From JAXMHQ01 sp046346665 (lineage in GTDB: Bacteria > Verrucomicrobiota > Verrucomicrobiia > Limisphaerales > JAXMHQ01), in assembly GCA_046346665.1 (NCBI GenBank), contig JAXMHQ010000028.1:10393-74392 (forward strand): 64,000 nucleotides of DNA, written 5' to 3'. Position 1 is the first letter of the stretch, and each line of letters opens with the position of its first letter. The position numbers and the translations under genes were made by a program. This document shows, one piece after another, positions 37,989-47,736 of this stretch. The notes under the pieces are model-generated. The model saw only the letters and a program-made list of their open reading frames with translations. It was not told the DNA's origin and ran no database searches.

Positions 37989-40900
37989 TAGTATCCGTTC
38001 GATTGCGAGCAGCACGCTTAAACTCATTGGTGTAATGACAGTCGTTCCATCGGTTGCCGTCAAAATCGCTGTCGCCCTCAAAATCCACCGACTCCTGATC
38101 CCACTTCCAGAACCACGGATAGTCTCGCTTCGACCGTGATGTGTCATTGCCTCGGTCTTTTTCCCACTTCACGCTATTGCCTGGCTTGGTTCGGAACAAT
38201 CCACAGCCCTTCTTGCCCCGACTAAGCGTCGCCACCATGAAAGGCCGGATGTTCAGCCGCACGCCGTCATTGATGTCCGGATACCAGCCCTCGGGTTGCT
38301 GGTGTAGCGGCTTCCAGCGGATGAACAGGTCGTAAGGTGGCTCACCTGCTGAAATATTTATTAACTCACCCTGCAGTTCCTGTGCGGCAGCAAACCTGTC
38401 ATCCGCGCCAGCTTCATTATGCGCCACAGCATCCTTTTGCCGGGTAATCCAATCGCCGAGATAAGCATGCGTCAAAGTCTCCAGTGTGCGATGGCCGTCT
38501 CCCTTCGGTCCGGCGAGCTTGTGATAATTCACCAGCACATTGAAACCGTCCTTGCGCCCATCCCAGATGTGCCAGACAAACGGACGGTTGTGGAACAGGT
38601 CGCAATGCTGCGCGAAGAAATCGTTCACCAGCCATTCTTCCAGCGACTCCGCCTTTGAGCCGGTGGCGGCAATGAGCTTGCGCTCCATTGCGTGACTCCA
38701 TTCTGCACCGAAGGCGTCGACCAGCAATGCCCGCAAACGCTGAGCTGCCGGCGCTTCATCACGCGCCTGGCTAAAACACACCACACCGTCGTTGTCCGCG
38801 TGCTTCTCCAAACCGTCCGAACCGAGTGCCGGACAATCCGGAAAACTCGACCCCGTCTGGCGCGGCCAGCGGTAGCCAACCAGTCGCGCCACCGCCACTT
38901 GCAACGGATGGTCAGAACTTTTCGGATGCCCGTTGAACAACCATTGCGTCGGGTCGCTCGAAAAAGGCTTTGGCAATCCATCAGGATATTTTTCCGCCGC
39001 GACCTTTTCCCAATGCGCAAGATCGAAAGGTATTTTAGCTATCGTTGCATTTGTGACATTTACTTTTTGATCAATCTTTCGGACGGCAAGATTAAAATCC
39101 GGCGAACTGCAAAACGCCCAAATCGCGCACACGTGTCTCTGATCCATTGGACAAATCACTGCGGCATTGGAATCGCACTTCTCCCCTGAGTAGATCGTGA
39201 CAAGAAGCTCGCGCATCTGGCTGACGGCAACACCCCACTTTTTCCATGCCGAATTACCGCGCCGGTCTGAATCGTGAAGCCGATCTCGCCGAATAGCAGC
39301 ATCTTCACGCAGATGTCCCCCAGCTTCATCGAAGAAAATTACCAACTCACGTCCTCCATAGGGCTGAGTTGTCTCGACAGTGCTTTGTTGAAAACACCAT
39401 TCACTTGGAACAACACCGAATTCCCAGAAATACTTCTGAAATCTCGGTGAGTCTCCGTTCAGAATACCAGCAAGGCACGAAGCTACTCTTTCGAGTCTCG
39501 GGATGTTGGATGGTTCTTCAAAACTGACCCTTGCATCGGGATTGTCTAACTGCGCTAACTGCGCAACGCAAACAAATGGCTTGCTGCATAGCCCCAAGTC
39601 CTTTTCGCTTGGAGTGTTCTCCTCAATAACATCAAATCCCGCGAGCACATGATTCTTTGCTGGTGTTTGGCTGGAGAATGATAACATCGCCGTGAAAGCC
39701 CCAGCAGCTTGAGGGCTTTCAAATCCGCCTTCACCAAGCCGTGCCACAAGATCCCATTGCACTCCTTTCAGCAGGCGCGTGCGGAGTTTCTTGTAGGTCG
39801 TCAGGAACAGCCAATTTTGTGGCGTAACCAGAGCGGTGCTTCCACCAGCCAAGCAGAAGGCCAAACAACGTTCAACAAAGCACGTTGCCAAATCTGTTTT
39901 GGCTTCTGGGTAAGCCCGCTCGCAGTAATCTTTGAGTATATCATCTTGTTTGCCGCTTCCGAGGTAAGGCACGTTGGTTACAACGAGTGTGAATTGGCTG
40001 GCAAGTATTTCAGCCGCTTTTGCGGCCCCTTGCGCCGTCACAGCTAGTTCGTGCGCTTCGTCACCGGTCTCGCGCTCCAGCGCCTTCGCCAGCAACGGTT
40101 GCAGTTCGTGAAACTCTGCCACATACCAGTCACTGCCCAGCGCACGCGGGTTGATGAGGCTGCCCAGCACTGGTGCTCTTTGGAACAGGTCGTAAAGCCG
40201 CTCCATGCCCGCCTTAAGTTTTTGGGAGAGCAGCGTTTCCTCGCGTGCGCCCAGCAGGTCGTTGTCCGCCGCCAGAGCGTTCGTCTGCGCGGCCCGCTCC
40301 GCCAGTTTCAGCCAGTCATCTTTCTTCGCGTGCAACCCCAACCCAGAACAGGCGAGGTTCAGCGGTAGTTCCGCGTGATACCCGCCCAACTTCCACGCCG
40401 CCAGCGCCAGGTTGAAGGCGGCGATTTGCGTGCAGCGAGGGTCAAGTTCCAGCCCGAATAGATTGTCGTGTAGCACCGCCACGCAAGCGTCGCGGGCGGT
40501 AAGCCCTTCCTCCTCCATCCGCATCCGCACGAGAATGACCAGTGCGAACGCAAGGAAATGCCCGCTCCCCATGCACGGGTCGAGCACGCGCAGTTCTTTA
40601 ACGGTTTTCGGCCAGCCCGCAAACGCGCCCGCTGCCGGCGTTCCGTCCTCTTTCAGCCGCAGATACGCGAAGGCAATCGGCTGGCTCTTTCCTTCCGCCC
40701 GGCGCTTGGCTGTCCACCATGCGCCCAACGTGTTGTGGAGCAGGAACTCCACCATGTAATCCTCGGTGAATAACTGCGTCACGGGGGAGAGTTCATCCGC
40801 ACCGATCTTCACCCCAGAGTCGTTGACTTCCTTTTTCTTCTTCGTCTGCCAGAATTGATACACCCAGCCAAGGCTGTCATCGGCCAGAAACACGTCGCGT

Positions 40901-41409
40901 GGCAGACTGGCAAGCAGGGCCGTCAGTGCGCCGCGCGATTCGGCCGGCAGCCGGAGTTGCAACACCGGGTCATCAGGGCGGAAAATCGCCGGCAACATCC
41001 GTTGTGCGAACCGTGCCGCCAGCTCCAACGGATCAATGCCCAACCGTTTCGCCTCCTCTTCGCAATGCGCAAAGTCCACATCCAGCCCGGACTCCGGCTC
41101 GATCAAAAAACCATTCTCCGCCAGAAACCGGGCGAACAACATTCGATGCCAATTTTCATACGCGCACTCGTGGATCAGGTGTTCCACTTCTTGGGAGTCA
41201 TCGGGCCGGCGCACATCGCCCACCTGCCGGCCGTGCGCCCGCAGCTTGCGCCGCAGAACTTTGCCGGCTTCATCCAGATGTCCCGGCAGCTTCGCCTCCG
41301 CCACGCCGTAAGATTCCAGCGCCGCCGCCGCGCCGCGCTCGGCTTCCTCCCGCGCCTTAAGCACTGTGCTTTCCAGTTGCCGCCGAAGTTCTTTGGAGAG
41401 AGTGACCAT
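37981..41409 (-). CDS. pglX: BREX DNA adenine methyltransferase PglX
   Basis: 1142 residues, typical for PglX. The SAM motif RVLDPCMGSGHFLAF is at about residues 275-288, and the catalytic motif is NVPY (479-482) instead of the canonical NPPY, followed by LGSGKQDDILKDYCERAYP as in other PglX proteins. It marks host DNA at the BREX site, and its C-terminus carries target recognition. Ends in an 8-bp overlap with the wHTH gene. Starts 4 bp after the Cap15 stop codon, so the operon is continuous through the CBASS pair. Confidence 0.93.
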   Translation of the reverse strand: MVTLSKELRRQLESTVLKAREEAERGAAAALESYGVAEAKLPGHLDEAGKVLRRKLRAHGRQVGDVRRPDDSQEVEHLIHECAYENWHRMLFARFLAENGFLIEPESGLDVDFAHCEEEAKRLGIDPLELAARFAQRMLPAIFRPDDPVLQLRLPAESRGALTALLASLPRDVFLADDSLGWVYQFWQTKKKKEVNDSGVKIGADELSPVTQLFTEDYMVEFLLHNTLGAWWTAKRRAEGKSQPIAFAYLRLKEDGTPAAGAFAGWPKTVKELRVLDPCMGSGHFLAFALVILVRMRMEEEGLTARDACVAVLHDNLFGLELDPRCTQIAAFNLALAAWKLGGYHAELPLNLACSGLGLHAKKDDWLKLAERAAQTNALAADNDLLGAREETLLSQKLKAGMERLYDLFQRAPVLGSLINPRALGSDWYVAEFHELQPLLAKALERETGDEAHELAVTAQGAAKAAEILASQFTLVVTNVPYLGSGKQDDILKDYCERAYPEAKTDLATCFVERCLAFCLAGGSTALVTPQNWLFLTTYKKLRTRLLKGVQWDLVARLGEGGFESPQAAGAFTAMLSFSSQTPAKNHVLAGFDVIEENTPSEKDLGLCSKPFVCVAQLAQLDNPDARVSFEEPSNIPRLERVASCLAGILNGDSPRFQKYFWEFGVVPSEWCFQQSTVETTQPYGGRELVIFFDEAGGHLREDAAIRRDRLHDSDRRGNSAWKKWGVAVSQMRELLVTIYSGEKCDSNAAVICPMDQRHVCAIWAFCSSPDFNLAVRKIDQKVNVTNATIAKIPFDLAHWEKVAAEKYPDGLPKPFSSDPTQWLFNGHPKSSDHPLQVAVARLVGYRWPRQTGSSFPDCPALGSDGLEKHADNDGVVCFSQARDEAPAAQRLRALLVDAFGAEWSHAMERKLIAATGSKAESLEEWLVNDFFAQHCDLFHNRPFVWHIWDGRKDGFNVLVNYHKLAGPKGDGHRTLETLTHAYLGDWITRQKDAVAHNEAGADDRFAAAQELQGELINISAGEPPYDLFIRWKPLHQQPEGWYPDINDGVRLNIRPFMVATLSRGKKGCGLFRTKPGNSVKWEKDRGNDTSRSKRDYPWFWKWDQESVDFEGDSDFDGNRWNDCHYTNEFKRAARNRTDTNA

Positions 41410-41413
41410 GTGC

Positions 41414-42067
41414 TTATGCCTTCGGTTGTCCTTTCCGCCGGTGGTATTTCGTTTCTGCCTCTTGGAACGTCATCCGCTTCGGACTAACGCGAATCAAGCT
41501 CATGCTGCCAAAGGTCTGCCGTCCGCGTCCGGAGAAGTAATCACCTTCCAAGGTCTTTCCGTCCGCCAAGAGACGGAGATGATTCAGCCCGACGTGCGCA
41601 TTCATCGTCTCGACAGCTCCATGCCGGGGAGCATTGGTGTACTGAAACGTCAAACCCTCCGTCGGACCGGGTGTCACGTTCACCGCTGCCATGATGGAAT
41701 AAGAACGCGAGGTTTGTGATTCAAATTCCGCACACAGGCTCGTCCAGGTCTGGTGAACGTGGAGCATGCCGTAAATTTTCGTGCCGTTGGCATGATTTGA
41801 GTGCAGTTGGCCAAACCAAGTGCCGCCATAATCCGGGATCTCCGAGAGGCGTAGCCCAAACCACCGCCACTTCCACCCATGCCGATTATAAAGCCAGTAA
41901 ACCACACCATACGCTGACATGATGGACGGAGTCTCCACCCACCAAGCTACTTCAATTCTTTTCCAAGCGATGAACGCGGAGTAGATGAACGCTACGACCA
42001 CTGCGACGCCGGCAATCACCCAGGGGGCTACGTTCCGATCATTGCTGTCGCTGGCGTAGGAGTGCAT
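41414..42067 (-). CDS. cap15: Cap15-like CBASS effector (2TM beta-barrel)
   Basis: 217 residues. Two membrane segments (residues about 16-35, WVIAGVAVVVAFIYSAFIAW, and about 42-60, ending AYGVVYWLY) precede a domain of beta strands starting at PDYGGTWFGQLHS, with HVHQTWTSLCAEFES and SYSIMAAVNV. This is the layout of Cap15 (SAVED-less 2TM + beta-barrel effector that oligomerises in the inner membrane on cyclic-nucleotide binding). It starts 2 bases after the CD-NTase stop. Named from architecture and partner; no database search was possible. Confidence 0.85.
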   Translation of the reverse strand: MHSYASDSNDRNVAPWVIAGVAVVVAFIYSAFIAWKRIEVAWWVETPSIMSAYGVVYWLYNRHGWKWRWFGLRLSEIPDYGGTWFGQLHSNHANGTKIYGMLHVHQTWTSLCAEFESQTSRSYSIMAAVNVTPGPTEGLTFQYTNAPRHGAVETMNAHVGLNHLRLLADGKTLEGDYFSGRGRQTFGSMSLIRVSPKRMTFQEAETKYHRRKGQPKA

Positions 42068-42069
42068 AT

Positions 42070-42960
42070 TCAAGAATCCTTCCAAAGTTGGACAAGGGCG
42101 TTCACAAATTTGTCGTAATTGGGCAAAGTCCACTGAACATTGCTCTGCCCGAGCAGCGGATACTGCTCGTTTGCGCATTGTAGTTTGGAACGATCGGTTT
42201 GCAGCAGCCAGTTGACGCAGTTGCAGAATGTTTCAACATAACTGCTCCCGAATTGATCGTTCGGCACGTTCCAAATCATCCCTTCGACGTAGTAGGATGG
42301 CGCTGTATCCTTCGCGATTGTGCCCTGTGCCACCAATGTGCTCCGCATATTCTTGAAAATTCGAACGATCGGCTTGAACCAACTGTTGGTTGCCTGGTGC
42401 TTCACCGTGCAGTTGCTCGCGTGCCGCTTCGGGTAGTTGATAATTGTCCCACTCGAGCTTGTGGGAAAGATGACCCCAGGCACAAATTCATAGTCGCTTG
42501 TGCTGATAAAACGGATGTAGCGGCGATGCTGGTAACACGCCACCACGTCAGCGCTTCGACGTGAACCATTCGCCTTGATCCTGATCGCTTTGTTCCCAGA
42601 CGTCACATTCGCTGCTTCAAATGCGTTGGTCAGTCGGGTGACAACACCGGCCTTAAACTCTGCAAATGTGTAGGTAGCATTACTGTAAGCGTTATGATAT
42701 GCCTGCTGCTGCTCGGGTGGCAGTGCGGATAAATCGCTGTTCATGATTGAGTCCAAACGAATGACGGCATCCACGTCGCTTTCCGCGTAGATGTTCGTAT
42801 CGTTCCCGTATGAACCTTGCAGGAAGACTTCGAAATCCTTGCCGACATAGTTCGCATTAGCATCCAATAAAGCCGCCCGAACCGTTTGGTAAGTGCTACT
42901 AGACTGCTGGATTGAACCTTGGTGCGACCATGTTTCGAATTGGGATTCAGAAATAGGCAT
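42070..42960 (-). CDS. cdnE: CBASS cyclic-nucleotide synthase (CD-NTase)
   Basis: 296 residues. The nucleotidyltransferase signature is complete: GS at 49-50 (FLQGSYGNDTNIYAESDVDA), the DxD pair at 62-64 and the third Asp at about 138 (SADVVACYQ). The ATG at 42960 follows a strong GAGGAG. The gene lies 14 bp after brxC and is coupled to the effector gene. It should make a cyclic di- or trinucleotide on phage infection. The subtype (clade, product) cannot be told from sequence alone, so the symbol is provisional. Confidence 0.88.
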   Translation of the reverse strand: MPISESQFETWSHQGSIQQSSSTYQTVRAALLDANANYVGKDFEVFLQGSYGNDTNIYAESDVDAVIRLDSIMNSDLSALPPEQQQAYHNAYSNATYTFAEFKAGVVTRLTNAFEAANVTSGNKAIRIKANGSRRSADVVACYQHRRYIRFISTSDYEFVPGVIFPTSSSGTIINYPKRHASNCTVKHQATNSWFKPIVRIFKNMRSTLVAQGTIAKDTAPSYYVEGMIWNVPNDQFGSSYVETFCNCVNWLLQTDRSKLQCANEQYPLLGQSNVQWTLPNYDKFVNALVQLWKDS

Positions 42961-42974
42961 GATGCGCTCCTCGG

Positions 42975-45900
42975 TTATCCCACCACCACCGGCCCTTTTT
43001 TGAGTTCGGCGAGCAGAGTCGCTTCCTGCTCCGCCAGCCACGACTTCACGTCCGCTTCCGTCCTCAGCAGCCCGCTCGTCAGCGTCACGTATTGCATCTT
43101 GGGTTCGAGCAGCTTGGCCGCCTTGCGCGCCGCATTTTGAAAACGCGCCGTCAGCGCCGCCGTCTTGTCGTTCCAACTCGCTACCGGAGTCTGTTGCAGC
43201 GCCGCTAGCAGTTGCTCGTCCGAGCCGACTTCCAGATCGGGCACGGATGAAATCCCTTCCTCGCTCATCAGCGTCATGCGTTGAGCACCGGAAATCTTTG
43301 TCCAGGCATCGCTCGCCTCCAGTTCATTGAGCAGTTCGGCGTGCCGGCTGGAAAATGCGCCGTGCGCGCCTGTCACCGCCGTTCGCAAGGCCTTGGCGGC
43401 CTGCTTCACCATAGGCGGCACGTGGTCGGAATTATCCAGCAGCAGCCGGCCATCCAGAATGCCATTCGCCGCCGTCACTACCTCCGCCATCGCGCCAACG
43501 CCCGCCCCGGCGGTCAGGAATTGTTGCAGCTGCGCCCATTCCGGAAGGCGCTTTGCCGCCAGGTCGGCCAGTCTTTTCCACTTGGCGACCTCAGGTTTCA
43601 ACGTATCTGCCGCCTCCAGCAAGCCCTTGAGCCGGTCGTTGCCGATGCGCCCGCGCAAGTCGGCCAGCTTCGTCGTCTTCGGCGCTTCGGGCAACGGGGC
43701 AGCGCCTCCGGCCTTGTTCGCCAGGGCCTCTACCGCGTTTAGGTATTCCGTGGACTTCAATTCCAGATCGTCGCTGGCCTTCGCCGTGACGCCGGCCTCG
43801 CGGAACAGCTCGCGCAATTTGAGTTTGTCCGGTCCGGTCAGGATGATGGATTCCGTGCGGAACTCGGTCTTGGAAATCTTGTTCTGGTCGAGTTGCCCCA
43901 CCCCGAGCGGTTGCCCATTGTAACGCGCCAGCAAATGCGCGCCGGCGTGCAGGACGATGATCCCGCCGTCCACGGCGTCCTGCGGCCAGCCATAGGGACT
44001 CGCGGTAAAAAGCTTCCGCAGCTCGCGGCCCTCGATCCCACTGCCGACCTTGCCGAGGATTTCCTTGCAGACCGGGTGTTGTTCCGTAGCACCTTCGTAA
44101 TCCACGGCGCGCAGCGGCGAGTCATCGCCATTGCGGGCGCGGTTGATGACACTCGTCCAAGCCTTGTGATCGGCCTCGCCGAAGCGGGGGAATAGGCGAG
44201 CCAGCGCATCCGTCGCGCCTTCGCGCACCTTTTCCGCCAGCGTCAGGTTAAACAGTTCCGTCCCGCCGCCCTTATAGACTTTCGCGCCGCTGGCGATCTG
44301 TGCGATGAGCTGGTCGCGGGCGCGCTCGGCATCGCTCAACCGTGTTCCCATGCTGCTGCGGGCTTCTTCGCCCTCGCGGGTGCTCGGCACACCCTTGCCA
44401 TCAATCGTTCCACGGGCCGCTTCGGCGCGGATGATCTGCTGCCGCAGATCTTCCGCGGCTGCCTTGGGCACGAACACGAACAGGATCGGGCTGTCGGTGC
44501 CCGCCGCCCGCGCCGCATCCACGACGTTTTTCTGCGAGGCGTTCCATTCGTTGCGCACCCACACCGGCACGTTTTGGCCGGTGGCATCCGGCGGCTCGGG
44601 AGCGAAGTGCAGCACCAGTTCCCGGTGCTCGTTGCTAATGCCCTGTTTCAACCGCACCGTGTTGATTTCCTTTTGCAGCGCCGCTTGCAGCAGCGCGTCG
44701 CGCTTCTGGTGGATGATGGGTTCGTTGCTGCCGATTTGCGTCTGGCGGTTGCGGAACTCCTTGTCCCATTCCTGGGATTCCTTGGTCTGGAGATTATACT
44801 CCTCACCGTCCTTCAGGATGATGCCTTCGTCTACGAGCTTCTGGAGCACCAGTGGCACGTCCTTGCGCAGCTTCGTGCCATCGTTGGCCAGGTCGCTCAC
44901 GAGCAAATCGGCCAGCATTTCCGGCGTCGCCCGCACACCGCAGTCCGCCCCGCTCGTGCGCGGTAGTTTGCGGATTAGAAAAATCAGACCGCATAGTCGG
45001 CCCGCGAGCCGGTCCTGTTTGCGGATAGTTTCCGAGAGTTCCCGGAGCAGCACGCCCTGTTGCACCATGCCGGCTTGCAGTTGATCAAAGATGATGTCCG
45101 CCGGCACAACCGTCCCCAGCGGCGACTCGGCCAATTCGCGCAGTGCTTCATGGATGTTCTGCAGCTGGGAGCGCAACATGGCGCTCGTGCCCGCCGGGTC
45201 AACCGCCCGGAGCACATGCTCCCAGAACCGCCGGCGCACCGGCAGGATGGGATAGTCGTCCGCCAGTATGTCTTGATCCTCCGTCCGCGTGCCAATGGCT
45301 GTCGAAGACAGTTGACGCGCAATCTCGCCCGCGTGCGAGGACAGCTTCGACCGCACAACTTCAATTTTCTCCGGCCGCTTCGCCAGCAGCACGCGCCGCG
45401 TCACGTTCTCCACGTCGGCATCCGAGAGTTCCACCGTGATGGTGAACCGCGCGCGCATCCACGGAAACTCCGGCACGTCGGAACTCAGCGCGCTCTGGCC
45501 AGCGGCGACCATCAGCAGGCGCGAGTCGAGTTGCTTGCCCAGAGCTTCCGCCACTTCTACAACCTCGCGGGTGCGCTCCAGGTTATTGCGCACGTAAATT
45601 TGCACTTCATCCAGCACCAGAATGGTGAGAGGCAGACCATCCTTGCCGCCGAGCACCTCCCGAGTCATCCGAAGAAACTCTGCCGTGGAAATGTCCGCCG
45701 GTTGCGCGAACTCTTTCGTAAGAAGCGCGCGAAGCGCTTCGGCGCTGCCAAGCTGAGGATCAACCTTGAGCAGTGCCGCTCGAAGCACCGGACTCACCGT
45801 CAGGTTCTCCAGTTCCCGCATGAAATTCTTCCCAGCGGCTTCTACTTCCTTCTTCACCCGGTCGTAAAAGCCGTTGTTCTTGAGGTAGAGACAGAACTTG

Positions 45901-46403
45901 GCGAGCCGGTATTGGTCCGGCAGCCCGCAGGAACGCAGGATGATACCGAGAATCGTCAGCCGCGTGCTTTCCGCACTGCCCGAGGGCAGTGCCCCGAACG
46001 CGGCGTGCATCCCGCCGGCGCGGCGGCCGGCCGTGTCCAGTTCCTTCAGGGCCGCTTCGATTTCCGCAGGCAACTGCGGCACAAGGCACCGTGCTGTTGC
46101 GCCATCGGGAAACTCCGTATTCATCCAGAGATGGCCGATCATTTTCAGAAGGTGCGATTTGCCGCTGCCATAGAAACCGCTCACCCATGCGCCGCTTTGA
46201 TCCGTTCCGCCCACGCGACCCAGGAACGCTTCGAGGATGCGCAACATGCCGTCAGCGTATTGGCCCTCGCATACGAAATTCGAAAGCTCCTCGCGCAAAG
46301 TCGCCCACTCCTGCTCCGTCATGCCGTCGTTGATTCGCGCCTGCCCGTTATTCATGAGCTTGGCGATTGCCGGATCACGCAGGAATATCTCTCGGTTCTT
46401 CAT
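42975..46403 (-). CDS. brxC: BREX ATPase BrxC
   Basis: 1142 residues. The Walker A motif GFYGSGKSHLLKMIG lies at residues 76-90 and TILVLDEVQIYV serves as Walker B. The remainder is helical, as in BrxC/PglY ATPases. It is core to type I BREX. It starts 9 bp after brxB and ends 14 bp before the CD-NTase start, so the CBASS pair reads as inserted operon cargo. Confidence 0.92.
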   Translation of the reverse strand: MKNREIFLRDPAIAKLMNNGQARINDGMTEQEWATLREELSNFVCEGQYADGMLRILEAFLGRVGGTDQSGAWVSGFYGSGKSHLLKMIGHLWMNTEFPDGATARCLVPQLPAEIEAALKELDTAGRRAGGMHAAFGALPSGSAESTRLTILGIILRSCGLPDQYRLAKFCLYLKNNGFYDRVKKEVEAAGKNFMRELENLTVSPVLRAALLKVDPQLGSAEALRALLTKEFAQPADISTAEFLRMTREVLGGKDGLPLTILVLDEVQIYVRNNLERTREVVEVAEALGKQLDSRLLMVAAGQSALSSDVPEFPWMRARFTITVELSDADVENVTRRVLLAKRPEKIEVVRSKLSSHAGEIARQLSSTAIGTRTEDQDILADDYPILPVRRRFWEHVLRAVDPAGTSAMLRSQLQNIHEALRELAESPLGTVVPADIIFDQLQAGMVQQGVLLRELSETIRKQDRLAGRLCGLIFLIRKLPRTSGADCGVRATPEMLADLLVSDLANDGTKLRKDVPLVLQKLVDEGIILKDGEEYNLQTKESQEWDKEFRNRQTQIGSNEPIIHQKRDALLQAALQKEINTVRLKQGISNEHRELVLHFAPEPPDATGQNVPVWVRNEWNASQKNVVDAARAAGTDSPILFVFVPKAAAEDLRQQIIRAEAARGTIDGKGVPSTREGEEARSSMGTRLSDAERARDQLIAQIASGAKVYKGGGTELFNLTLAEKVREGATDALARLFPRFGEADHKAWTSVINRARNGDDSPLRAVDYEGATEQHPVCKEILGKVGSGIEGRELRKLFTASPYGWPQDAVDGGIIVLHAGAHLLARYNGQPLGVGQLDQNKISKTEFRTESIILTGPDKLKLRELFREAGVTAKASDDLELKSTEYLNAVEALANKAGGAAPLPEAPKTTKLADLRGRIGNDRLKGLLEAADTLKPEVAKWKRLADLAAKRLPEWAQLQQFLTAGAGVGAMAEVVTAANGILDGRLLLDNSDHVPPMVKQAAKALRTAVTGAHGAFSSRHAELLNELEASDAWTKISGAQRMTLMSEEGISSVPDLEVGSDEQLLAALQQTPVASWNDKTAALTARFQNAARKAAKLLEPKMQYVTLTSGLLRTEADVKSWLAEQEATLLAELKKGPVVVG

Positions 46404-46412
46404 AGTGTGTTC

Positions 46413-46967
46413 TTACTTGCTGGTCAGGCCGGTGATCGGCGTTGCCATGTAGTTCCAACCATCGCGCGCATCGAGAAGCCGGTATGTGTTCTGGTCGTAG
46501 GACCCTGGAAAAAATACAACCACGCGGCCACGGATCATCGGTTCGACCGCCTTCAAAACTTCATGCAAATACGTAAACCCATACAGACCGCCAACGCCAT
46601 GCACGGCCAGCACGCTGTCATCGGTGAAGGCTTCATCCGCCAAAGCCTGCCGTGTCCACTCCACACAAGCTGCCTTGAATTCGCGGTCGTATTTAGGAAT
46701 CAGATCCTCGGGATGCCGGAAGTATTCCTCGCGATACTCTTCTTCGGCCATCCATTTCGCAAAAAGGTTCGTGAAATCCAATTCGTGCCAGCCGTGCCCG
46801 GCGGTCCTGGTCCGATGCTCGAATTCTTTCAACTTCACAAGCAAACGGCGCTCATCCTCTTTCGGATACACCACGAACACGATTCGTTGCGCTCCGGCCA
46901 GGTTGCGCTGCCATGGAGCCGTGATGTGCCGCTCGTATTGCTCTGCCAGCTCGTCAATGCGTGACAC
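46413..46967 (-). CDS. brxB: BREX protein BrxB (DUF1788 type)
   Basis: 184 residues, the normal BrxB size. Features are MSRIDELAEQYERHITAPWQR at the start and DDSVLAVHGVGGLYGFTYLHEVLK with VVVFFPGSYDQNTYRLLDA near the end, typical of this small alpha/beta protein of unknown function that is essential in type I BREX. The start overlaps the brxA stop by 14 bp. Confidence 0.92.
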   Translation of the reverse strand: MSRIDELAEQYERHITAPWQRNLAGAQRIVFVVYPKEDERRLLVKLKEFEHRTRTAGHGWHELDFTNLFAKWMAEEEYREEYFRHPEDLIPKYDREFKAACVEWTRQALADEAFTDDSVLAVHGVGGLYGFTYLHEVLKAVEPMIRGRVVVFFPGSYDQNTYRLLDARDGWNYMATPITGLTSK

Positions 46968-47736
46968 GGGAATCCTTTATTTCTTGCGGGGTTAAGACTG
47001 ACGTGAATCCGACTTCGATCACATCGCCCGCCGACTTCAAATCCAGACCATGCAGCCGCTTGGCTTCTGCCGCTACGTAACGAAGCTCTCCCGGTGAGGC
47101 ATCGAAGACCTTCGTCCACTGGGTTTCGAACAGCCTGCCTCCACGCAGTCCTTCCAGGTAGCCTAACATTAGCCCATATGCCGTGGCCAATGGAGTCGGA
47201 CGGACAGGTTGCCGGAATTTCCGCACGCGGCCCTGCAAGTGCCCGCTTTGCACCCAAGACGATGAGGCATTCCGCACGACTTTGTCGAGCGTTGCGTCAT
47301 TCAGTCGGTCACCAACCGCCGAGCGGATGGCGCTGGTGAGCCTCTGGCGGGAAAGTTCCTCGCCGGAAGTCATGGCAAGAACGGGTTCAGCCGTGGCCCG
47401 TAGGAGCGGATCACGGGAGAGGGCGCAAAGCAGCGCCAACAGTGGACGCCCCGGGGCGTCATCCTGCCAGAACCGGCGCAATACCCGGAACAAGGCGACA
47501 TTGGGATCGAGGACGTAGAGTTCGCGCAGGCGTTGGGCGGTCAGCTTTCGGGTGGCCGCGGTCTGTTTGCCGAGAGTGTTGTGCTCGACGATGGCCGCCA
47601 GATAATCCGCCCGGCTGGCTTCCATAGGCAGGCTTTCCAGCAGAGCAGAAAGCTCATCCAACATTATGGTGCGGCTTGTATGGGTTCCCTTGTCGCCGGA
47701 ACGAAAGCCAAACTGGCTGGATAAAACGTTTAACAC
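46954..47736 (-). CDS. brxA: BREX protein BrxA (first gene of operon)
   Basis: About 260 residues if read from the GTG at 47736. The N-terminal GFRSGDKGTHTSRTIML and the DPLLRATAEPVLAM segment, followed by SSWVQSGHLQGRVRK, fit BrxA (DUF1819-type) proteins encoded beside BrxB. The frame stays open upstream to an ATG at 47904, but that extension is basic, low in similarity to anything typical and crosses a hairpin (gccggcaagtatgccggc); the true start is uncertain. The divergent promoter must lie between here and 47966. Confidence 0.75.
   Translation of the reverse strand: MLNVLSSQFGFRSGDKGTHTSRTIMLDELSALLESLPMEASRADYLAAIVEHNTLGKQTAATRKLTAQRLRELYVLDPNVALFRVLRRFWQDDAPGRPLLALLCALSRDPLLRATAEPVLAMTSGEELSRQRLTSAIRSAVGDRLNDATLDKVVRNASSSWVQSGHLQGRVRKFRQPVRPTPLATAYGLMLGYLEGLRGGRLFETQWTKVFDASPGELRYVAAEAKRLHGLDLKSAGDVIEVGFTSVLTPQEIKDSRVTH

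Noticed and set aside
45060..46964. 634-codon + strand frame opposite brxC and brxB
   Set aside because: Antisense shadow of two core BREX proteins; no start context and no domain.
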